Of a stretch of DNA of 64,000 bases, positions 57,866 to 64,000 are shown piece by piece; position 1 is the stretch's first letter, and each line of letters starts with the position of its first letter. Where the stretch lies: the NCBI GenBank assembly GCA_038212095.1, contig JBBQUW010000012.1, positions 1 through 64,000 of the forward strand, written 5' to 3'. Under the pieces are notes generated by a model. It ran no database searches. It was not told the origin of the DNA and saw only the letters and a program-made list of their open reading frames with translations. The translations under genes and the position numbers were made by a program. Source of the stretch: JAICYJ01 sp038212095 (GTDB lineage Bacteria; Actinomycetota; Thermoleophilia; Gaiellales; JAICJC01).

Positions 57866-59435
57866 CTTCCAGCCGTCGTCCGCACCCAAACTGACCTTCG
57901 AGGATCGCTGTCAGGTGTGCGACGCGCTCGTTGAACGGCTCATCCCAGGCAAGATCTGTGCCGGCGGTGCCAACATACCGCCCTGGCGTCAGTATGTAGT
58001 CGCGCTTTTCGATGTCGTTATGTCGGGCCGCGAAGGAGAATCCCGCCTCGTCGACGTACTCGCCCGCCTCCGGTCCGCCGCGCCAGGCGTGGTAGGCGTC
58101 GGTAATGCAAAAGATCTCGTTTTCGGTTAGCTCGATCTGAGTTCGGTTGACCTTGACGCCCATCTTCCGGGCGTCGATGAAGAGCGTCTCGCCTCGGCGG
58201 TCTCGCTCGCCGGCCGAGGCTTTGTTTCGGTCAAGGAACCACAGGCACACTGGGATCCCGGTGGTGAAGAAGAGTTGAGGCGGAAGCGCGACGATGCAGT
58301 CAATGAGATCGTCGAGGATGATCTTCTCGCGGATCTTGCCCTCTTGACCGCCGGCTGAAAGCGAGCCGTTGGCCATGACGAACCCGGCTTTGCCGTCCGG
58401 CGCGAGATGGTGGATGAAGTGCTGAATCCAGGCGTAGTTGGCGTTTCCATCAGTCGGAGCGCCATAGACCCAGCGCACGTCGTCTGCGACCTGGTCGGCG
58501 CCCCACTTCTTCATGTTGAAGGGCGGGTTGGCCATGATGTAGTCGGCTCGCAAATCCTTGTGCTGGTCATCAAGTAGCGTGTCTCCCAGCGCGAGGCTGC
58601 CTGAGAGGCCGTGGATGGCCAGGTTCATCTTGCCGATGCGCCAGGTAGCCTGGTTCATCTCTTGGCCGTAGAGCGCGATGTCCTGGGCGCGGCCGCCGTG
58701 CGCCTCGACGAAACGGCCCGACTGGATGAAGAGACCGGCCGAGCCAAAGGCAGGCTCGTAGATTCGGCCCTTGAACGGCTCGAGCATCTCAACCAGGAGC
58801 CGCGTGACCGAGGCTGGGGTGTAGAACTCGCCGCCGCGATGGCCCTCGGCGCGGGCGAAGGTCTTGATGAAGTACTCGTAGGTGCGGCCGAGAATGTCTC
58901 GCGCCTCCTCAGCGCTCTGGCCAAATCCGATTTTGGCGATAGTCGTCACCAGTTCACCGAGCTTGGCCGGCGAGAGAGCAGCGCGCGCGTAGATCCTGGG
59001 CAGTACGCCTCGAAGCGAGGTGTTCTCCTGCTCGATCAGCTCGAGCGCGCGGTCGATCCTGACGCCGATGTCAGCCTGGTTGGCGCTGGCGAGCAGGCCC
59101 TCGTCGATGCCCTCAGGGTTCGTCCAGTGCCAACGGGCCCGCTCGGGCACCCAGAAGACGTTCTCAGCCGTGTACTCGTCCCGATCCTCGAGGATATCTG
59201 AGCGCTCGGCCTCATCCTCCGTGAACAGATCACTTGCCGGGTCGTGCGTCTCAGCCTCGAGGGTCTCGCGCTTGATCGTGAAGGCGTCTGAGACGTACTT
59301 CAGGAACAAGAGGCCGAGCACGAGATGCTTGTACTCGGAGGACTCGACGCTGCCGCGCAGGCCGTCAGCCGCTTCAAACAGGGTTCTGGCGAAGGGCAGG
59401 TCGGTGCCGTTGCCGCCGGTGGGGTTCGTCGCCAT
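57825..59435 (-). CDS. hsdM: Type I restriction DNA methyltransferase HsdM
   Basis: About 536 residues: N-terminal helical domain ('SSEYKHLVLGLLFLKYVSDA'), 'GGEFYTPASVTRLLVEML', SAM motif I read as 'YEPAFGSAGLF', and catalytic NPPF in 'DYIMANPPFNMKKWG'. The family motif is DPxCGSGG, so Glu, Phe and Ala here are departures that could weaken SAM binding. GATAAT ends 7 nt before the ATG, suggesting leaderless expression; a GTG at 59450 is the alternative start. No hsdR is in the window. Confidence 0.9.
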   Translation of the reverse strand: MATNPTGGNGTDLPFARTLFEAADGLRGSVESSEYKHLVLGLLFLKYVSDAFTIKRETLEAETHDPASDLFTEDEAERSDILEDRDEYTAENVFWVPERARWHWTNPEGIDEGLLASANQADIGVRIDRALELIEQENTSLRGVLPRIYARAALSPAKLGELVTTIAKIGFGQSAEEARDILGRTYEYFIKTFARAEGHRGGEFYTPASVTRLLVEMLEPFKGRIYEPAFGSAGLFIQSGRFVEAHGGRAQDIALYGQEMNQATWRIGKMNLAIHGLSGSLALGDTLLDDQHKDLRADYIMANPPFNMKKWGADQVADDVRWVYGAPTDGNANYAWIQHFIHHLAPDGKAGFVMANGSLSAGGQEGKIREKIILDDLIDCIVALPPQLFFTTGIPVCLWFLDRNKASAGERDRRGETLFIDARKMGVKVNRTQIELTENEIFCITDAYHAWRGGPEAGEYVDEAGFSFAARHNDIEKRDYILTPGRYVGTAGTDLAWDEPFNERVAHLTAILEGQFGCGRRLEDEIRVKLRGLRLE

Positions 59436-59490
59436 GGGCTCTATTATCACCGGAGTTTGGGCGGCACGGCGGTTGTGTGCGCCCTCGAAG

Positions 59491-60240
59491 CTAGCAGTTC
59501 ACGTAGCGCACCGGTGATTGGCTGCCACGCTTGGTCAGGTGATCGACGCTGCCGAGCCGGTACTTCTCGTCCATCTCTGGCGAGCGGTGGCCGTTGAAGC
59601 CGACTCGGCCGGCGACGTGCGGCGCTGGGTACCAGTCATCGATCACGTAGCAGCCCCGGATGATGCCTCGCGCCACTGCGAAGGCGTAGGCGGCACCTTC
59701 GCGTCGGGTGCCGAGCTTCCATTCCTGCTTGACCGCCTGGTAGAGCTCGTCGCCGTCGATATTCGGCGTGCGACTCCACACCTTCTCGATCTTGATCAAA
59801 AGCACCGGCTCCGTGATGTCGACCCGCTCAGCGCGGTACTCGGCGACGAGGTCGTCGAGCGGTCGCCAACCGCGGGCGGTGCCGTGCCCGCGTTGCAGGT
59901 TTGTCAGCCAGTCGTGACCGGCCAGTCGCAAGGCGTCGATCACGGCAGCCTCGACCTGGTAGGCCTCGTCGCTGCTCTCAAGATGATGGCGGAGTATTTC
60001 GACCCCGACCTGCTTGCCAGCCTGGTGGATTTCCTGTATGCCGGCCATCTTCAGCTCACGCTTTGACTCGCCAGCCTGCCACGCGCCACTGGCCGCCTTG
60101 GCGTGTTGTATGCACGCGATCTCCGACACCCTTGCCGACGTAGAAGATGCGGTTGTCGCGGAGCGAAGCGCGTAGACGTACCAGCCGAGCTTCTCTGCCA
60201 CGCCGGGGAGGAAGCGGAAAGATTTTGATTCGTCGGTCAC
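59491..60240 (-). pseudogene. LEM-3-like GIY-YIG nuclease gene with scrambled catalytic motif
   Basis: The 249-residue frame starts 'FRFLPGVAEKLGWYVYALR', then reads nonsense for about 18 residues and resumes 'IQHAKAASGAWQAGESK' onward. The missing motif is intact in the next frame: 'LRDNRIFYVGKGVGDRVH'. An insertion of about 5 bases near 60163 and one extra base near 60114 put the YIG core out of frame and then restore it. The protein as read has no catalytic centre. AGGAG lies 10 nt before the GTG start. Often found beside type I methylases. Confidence 0.8.
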
Positions 60241-60562
60241 TTTGGTTGCTCCTATTGAGGTCAGTTGAATAGTCGCGGCGCTGCTTCCAGTCTGTCGCGA
60301 CCAAATCGGGCCCGCTTACGCCCAGTCGATCGGCGACGAGCCTGATGGTCTCCTCGTCGCGAAGGCGGCAGACCGTCATCTGGTTGGAAAACAGGCCGCC
60401 TCGAGGATCGCATCGGCGACCGATCGAGTGGTGAGCCAGTCGACCCCCAACGACGTACTCGCAGTTATCGGCATCGTTAGCGTCCAAGCTGAACCGGGCG
60501 TCGATGCCCTGGCGTTCGAAGGGCTGGCCGGCTAGGGCAGGTCGCTCGGAGTGGTAAACCTG
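60241..60562. other. Region upstream of GIY-YIG gene, possible coding remnant
   Basis: A minus-strand frame here reads 'ARFSLDANDADNCEYVVGGR' and 'LRDEETIRLVADRLGVSGPD', which looks more like protein than shadow, but it has no supported start and merges into the GIY-YIG gene in the wrong frame. I cannot name the family. It may be another broken gene of the island. Confidence 0.35.
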
Positions 60563-60591
60563 AAGAGGCCCCGCTGGTGGCGGGGCCTCTT
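60563..60591. terminator. GC-rich terminator hairpin
   Basis: AAGAGGCCCCGC (60563-60574) pairs perfectly with GCGGGGCCTCTT (60580-60591) around a 5-nt loop. It lies 40 bp past the stop of the 33-residue peptide gene on the minus strand and ends in a short T-rich tail on the plus strand. Confidence 0.8.
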
Positions 60592-60630
60592 GGGTTCGGG
60601 TGTGGATTGGTCGCACGCTTTGGCTGTCCC

Positions 60631-60732
60631 CTAGATGTAGTGACCGAGGCCGGCCGTGGCGGCGAGGCTGACGGCCGTGGCGGCCAAGAGGGCGAGTCGG
60701 GCGAGGCGGTGGTTGGTGGTGATGCGGGTCAT
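60631..60732 (-). CDS. 33-residue membrane peptide
   Basis: MTRITTNHRLARLALLAATA then VSLAATAGLGHYI: a basic N-terminus, one hydrophobic helix and a short polar end. AAGGAG lies 9 nt before the ATG at 60732, and a strong terminator follows, so this is a well-formed mini-gene despite its size. It is divergent from the large SARP regulator. It could be a small membrane protein or a processed signal peptide. Confidence 0.55.
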   Translation of the reverse strand: MTRITTNHRLARLALLAATAVSLAATAGLGHYI

Positions 60733-60918
60733 GGTGTGTGCTCCTTGTGATGTGGGTCGCGGGGTGCGTCCCTTGTGTGGAGTGTCGGAGCGAGTCCTAA
60801 AGCGGCGCATACGGCTGGCTAAAGTCGGGGGAGGCGGCTGTGGCCGAGCTTGGTTGGCTGGTCGGCAGCGACTCCTGGTTGACAGGCTGGGTGGTGTGGG
60901 CGAGTCTTGCTTGTGCTG

Positions 60919-63900
60919 ATGAGTGCGAGCGTTGAGATTGGTGTGCTTGGGTCGCTGGTGGTGTGCCGCGATGGCACGGTCGTAGAGGTCGCGGCGCCCA
61001 AGCAGCGAGCTCTGCTCGCCTTGCTCGCATTGGAGGCTCCACGGGCGGTTTCCACCGATTCGTTGGTCGATCAACTCTGGGAGGGCGAAGCGCCCAGGTC
61101 GGCGAGTACTGCGGTGCAGGTGTACGTCTCGCAGCTGCGCAAGGCGTTGGGCAAGGTGGCGATCGCGACCCGCCCGCCCGGCTACGCACTTGATGTGGCT
61201 GTCGGCGGCGTCGACGCGCTGGCGTTCGAGCAGTTGGCGGCCGAGGGACGGTCGCTGGTTCGGAGCGGCGAGGTTGAGGCGGCCGCCCGCGTGCTGAATC
61301 AGGCGCTGGGTCTCTGGCGTGGTCAGGCGCTGGCCGAGTTCGTGTACCAGGGATGGGCGGCGGGACCGGCGGAGCGGTTGGAGGAGCTGCGTGTGGTCGC
61401 CCGCGAGGATCTCGTGGATGCGCGGTTGGGGTTTGGGGAAGCGCGGGAGATGGTCGCTGAGTTGGAAGCCTTGGTTGCCGCGTTTCCGCTCCGCGAGCGG
61501 CTACGTGGGCAGCTGATGTTGGCGCTGTATCGTGCTGGCCGGCAGGCTGATGCGCTGGCTGTGTATCAGGATGCGCGGCGCGTGCTGGTCGACGAGCTCG
61601 GGATCGATCCCTCGCCTGGTTTGGCGGAGCTCGAGCGGCGCATCCTGCAGCAGGACCCGGAGCTCGGATCAACGTCGATGCCTTTGACGGCGGTTATCTC
61701 AGATACCGAGAGCGATCAGGCGCGCGCCGCTCGCGTCGATGGCTCCGCCGGCGGGGGCACACAGCTGTCCAGCGCTAAGGCGGACGCTCCCCGTCGGGAG
61801 CGCAAGGTCGTGACGATCCTGTTCTGTGACCTGGTCGAGTTCACGGCCGCTGCTGAGGCGAGCGATCCCGAGGATGTGGACGTGATCCTCGGTCGCTACT
61901 ACGCGATGGCGCGGGGCGAGGTTGAGCGGTTTGGCGGGACGATTGAGAAGTTCATCGGCGACGCTGTGATGGCGGTGTTCGGCGCACCTGTTGCACGCGA
62001 GGACGATCCCGAACGGGCGGTGCGCGCAGCCTTGGCCATCATCGAGCGGGCCGCCTCGCTTCGCCAAGAGGACGCAACCGCACACCTCGAGGTCAGGCTC
62101 GGCGTCACCACCGGAGAGGCACTCGTCAAGGTCGACGCAGACACTGCTCGCGGTGAGGCAATGGTCTCCGGCGACGTTGTCAACACGGCAGCGCGCCTGC
62201 AGGCCGCCGCACCGATCGGTGGCGTGCTGGTTGATGCGCTCACCATGCGCGCGACCGCTCACGCGATCCAGTATGGAAGGAATGACCCGCTGGTCGTGAA
62301 GGGCAAGCGCGAGCCGGTTTCGGTCTGGCTGGCACTCGAAGCGCTCGCTGTATCTGGTGAAACCAACGACTCGTCAGTGCCGCTGGTGGGGCGGGCGTAT
62401 GAGCTTGGCGCGCTTCTGAACGCGTTCGCTCGCACCTGCGAGGACGAGTCGGTGCAGCTTCTCTCGCTTGTCGGGGTACCCGGCATCGGGAAGAGTCGGC
62501 TGGTCGCCGAGCTGCGCCAGCATGTCGATACAGAGCCGGGTCTCGTGACCTGGCTTGAGGGCCGATCGCTTGCCTATGGCGAGGGCCTCGCGTTGTGGGC
62601 GCTGGGTGAGATCGTCAAGGGTCGTTGCGGGGTCAGCGAGGCGGATCCGGCAAAGGTCGCCGCCGAGAAGGTCGAAGCGACGGTCACTCAGCTGATCGAT
62701 GATCCGGCCGACGCGGCCTGGGTAGCAGGGCAGCTTGCCTTCTTGGTTGGTGCGGAGGTGGCAGGTGCCACGAGCGGCGTGACTGATCGCGGCGAGGCGT
62801 TCGCTGCCTGGCAGAGGTTCGCTGAGTCCATTGCCGATCAGGGTCCGACAGTGATGGTGTTTGAGGATTTGCACTGGGCAGATGATGCGCTGCTTGACTT
62901 CATCGACTTGCTGGCCGACCGCGCCAGCTCGGTGCCACTGCTTGTGGTCTGTACGGCGCGCCCTGAGCTTCTGCAACGCCGTGCATCCTGGGGCGGCGGC
63001 AAGCAGAACGCCACCACGCTGAGCCTGGCGCCGCTTGCAGACCAGGAGACCGGCCAGCTCGTAACCGAGTTCCTAGGCGAAGACGACGCATTGGGCGAGA
63101 TGAAGTCACGGGTCATCGCACAGTCGGAGGGAAACCCCCTGTTCATACGTGAATATGTGCGCATGCTGCGCGACGAGCGTGCCTCCGACTCGGCGAGCGC
63201 AGGGAGTGGATCGCTTCCGATTAGCATCCAGGGGCTGATCGCCGCCCGCCTGGACGCGCTTTCATCAGAGGAGAAACAGGTCGCACAGGTAGCCTCGGTG
63301 ATTGGCCGGGTCTCTTGGATCGGGGCAATCTCGCATCTGCGTGGTACTTCGCCAGCAGGGCTTGACGAGATACTCCACCGACTTGAACGGCGGCAGCTGT
63401 TTCGCCGGAACCGGCACACGACGATCCCCGGCCACGTCGAGGTCACGTTCACTCATGCCCTGATCCAAGATGTCACCTACCACCAGATTCCCCGCGCCGA
63501 GCGCGCGAGCTATCACCGTGCAGCTGCCGAGTGGATCGAGGGCGTGAGCGGCGAGCGCGACGATCGCCTGGAACTGCTCGCACATCACCTCGGGGCCGCG
63601 GCCAGCCTCGACTGCCAAACCGGCAACGAGGACGCACGGTTTGCCGAGCGAGCGTCTCGAGCACTCAAGAGCGCCGGTGATCGCGCGGCCAGCCTCGGGG
63701 CGTACTCGGCCGCCGCCAATCACTACGCGGCAGCGCTTGCGCTGGCAACGGAGGAGGACGATCTCGCGACGGGGCTGTTGCTGCTTGACCGTGGCAAAGT
63801 GCTCTTCCAGATCGCCGAGACGTTCCCAAACGAGCTCCAGCGCGCGACCGAGATGCTCAGCCGCCTGGGCGACACAACCCACGCCGCGGAGGCCGAAGCC

Positions 63901-64000
63901 TACCGGGCCGCGTGGCTTGTCAACCATAATCAAGCAGTTGAGTCCTACGAGCACATAAAGCACGCCTGCGAACTGCTCCGGGACGAACCGGACTCCCCCG
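60919..64000 (+). CDS. SARP-type regulator fused to class III cyclase and AAA ATPase (partial)
   Basis: The frame from the ATG at 60919 stays open to the window end (more than 1,020 residues). Order: OmpR-like winged HTH (about 5-90), BTAD helical domain (about 95-245), class III nucleotide cyclase ('RKVVTILFCDLVEFTA' and 'IEKFIGDAVMAVFGAP'), AAA/NTPase with Walker A GVPGIGKS and Walker B 'VMVFEDLHWAD', then TPR-like helices. SARP HTH-BTAD proteins activate secondary-metabolite genes; cyclase-AAA fusions are common in actinobacteria. Having both in one chain is less usual. The C-terminus is missing. Confidence 0.9.
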   Translation, partial: MSASVEIGVLGSLVVCRDGTVVEVAAPKQRALLALLALEAPRAVSTDSLVDQLWEGEAPRSASTAVQVYVSQLRKALGKVAIATRPPGYALDVAVGGVDALAFEQLAAEGRSLVRSGEVEAAARVLNQALGLWRGQALAEFVYQGWAAGPAERLEELRVVAREDLVDARLGFGEAREMVAELEALVAAFPLRERLRGQLMLALYRAGRQADALAVYQDARRVLVDELGIDPSPGLAELERRILQQDPELGSTSMPLTAVISDTESDQARAARVDGSAGGGTQLSSAKADAPRRERKVVTILFCDLVEFTAAAEASDPEDVDVILGRYYAMARGEVERFGGTIEKFIGDAVMAVFGAPVAREDDPERAVRAALAIIERAASLRQEDATAHLEVRLGVTTGEALVKVDADTARGEAMVSGDVVNTAARLQAAAPIGGVLVDALTMRATAHAIQYGRNDPLVVKGKREPVSVWLALEALAVSGETNDSSVPLVGRAYELGALLNAFARTCEDESVQLLSLVGVPGIGKSRLVAELRQHVDTEPGLVTWLEGRSLAYGEGLALWALGEIVKGRCGVSEADPAKVAAEKVEATVTQLIDDPADAAWVAGQLAFLVGAEVAGATSGVTDRGEAFAAWQRFAESIADQGPTVMVFEDLHWADDALLDFIDLLADRASSVPLLVVCTARPELLQRRASWGGGKQNATTLSLAPLADQETGQLVTEFLGEDDALGEMKSRVIAQSEGNPLFIREYVRMLRDERASDSASAGSGSLPISIQGLIAARLDALSSEEKQVAQVASVIGRVSWIGAISHLRGTSPAGLDEILHRLERRQLFRRNRHTTIPGHVEVTFTHALIQDVTYHQIPRAERASYHRAAAEWIEGVSGERDDRLELLAHHLGAAASLDCQTGNEDARFAERASRALKSAGDRAASLGAYSAAANHYAAALALATEEDDLATGLLLLDRGKVLFQIAETFPNELQRATEMLSRLGDTTHAAEAEAYRAAWLVNHNQAVESYEHIKHACELLRDEPDSP

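Overview
High-GC DNA with actinobacterial gene families (SCO6880/DUF6112-type conjugation proteins, a SARP-type regulator fused to cyclase and AAA domains, DUF2630, an NhaA-thioredoxin fusion). A high-GC actinomycetote, possibly of the Thermoleophilia/Solirubrobacterales kind, is the best guess, but no rRNA or other marker in the window proves it.

Positions 1 to about 18,940 are the right-hand part of an integrative conjugative element. A tightly overlapped minus-strand operon (6455 down to 1) encodes a type IV secretion apparatus: a small unknown protein, a pilin-like DUF6112-type protein, a VirB6/TrbL-like channel, SCO6880, a VirB4 ATPase and a VirD4/TraG coupling protein cut by the window edge. 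Next come a lytic transglycosylase/peptidase, a large secreted adhesin-like protein, an SSB, DNA-binding proteins, two tyrosine recombinases and a rifampicin-monooxygenase-like gene set between two copies of an integrase 3' end. The element ends at a tmRNA/tRNA-like 3' tail near 18,912-18,940, which I read as attR. Three minus-strand transcription units of the element share one upstream module: a sigma-28 (FliA/SigD/WhiG)-type promoter with identical geometry, followed by a conserved 66-75 nt leader ending just before the ribosome binding site. This is the strongest candidate here for an undescribed regulatory system.

Positions 19-34.4 kb are ordinary chromosome: Dps, a zinc-ligand-less DksA/TraR protein, an NhaA-thioredoxin antiporter, a UBP zinc finger with an MFS exporter, a BrkB/YihY protein, an orphan histidine kinase, and a signalling group of GGDEF protein, cytosolic chemoreceptor and CheW. 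Positions 34.4-51.8 kb are catabolic. An eight-gene minus-strand operon (44059 to 35649) joins HpaG-like, extradiol dioxygenase, HpaB-like, acetoacetate-decarboxylase-like, aldehyde dehydrogenase, P450, glutamine-synthetase-like and Rieske ferredoxin genes. A divergent CMD/FAH pair starts from the same operator-bearing intergenic region. Nearby are an amidohydrolase, a GntR regulator, an APC permease, a CBS protein, a class III aminotransferase and a MarR regulator. Uptake and degradation of an amine-bearing aromatic compound is a reasonable but unproven reading. Palindromic GGTGCCTGGCACC repeats fill both convergent gaps of this region.

Positions 53.4-60.6 kb hold a decaying defence island: a frameshifted XRE gene, a type I restriction methylase with an altered SAM motif, a truncated HsdS joined out of frame to a truncated ubiquitin-activating-like E1, a frameshifted JAB peptidase gene (the last two resembling CBASS Cap2/Cap3), and a GIY-YIG gene whose catalytic motif is scrambled between two compensating frameshifts. 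The window closes with a 33-residue membrane peptide gene and a large SARP/adenylate-cyclase/AAA regulator that runs off the right edge.
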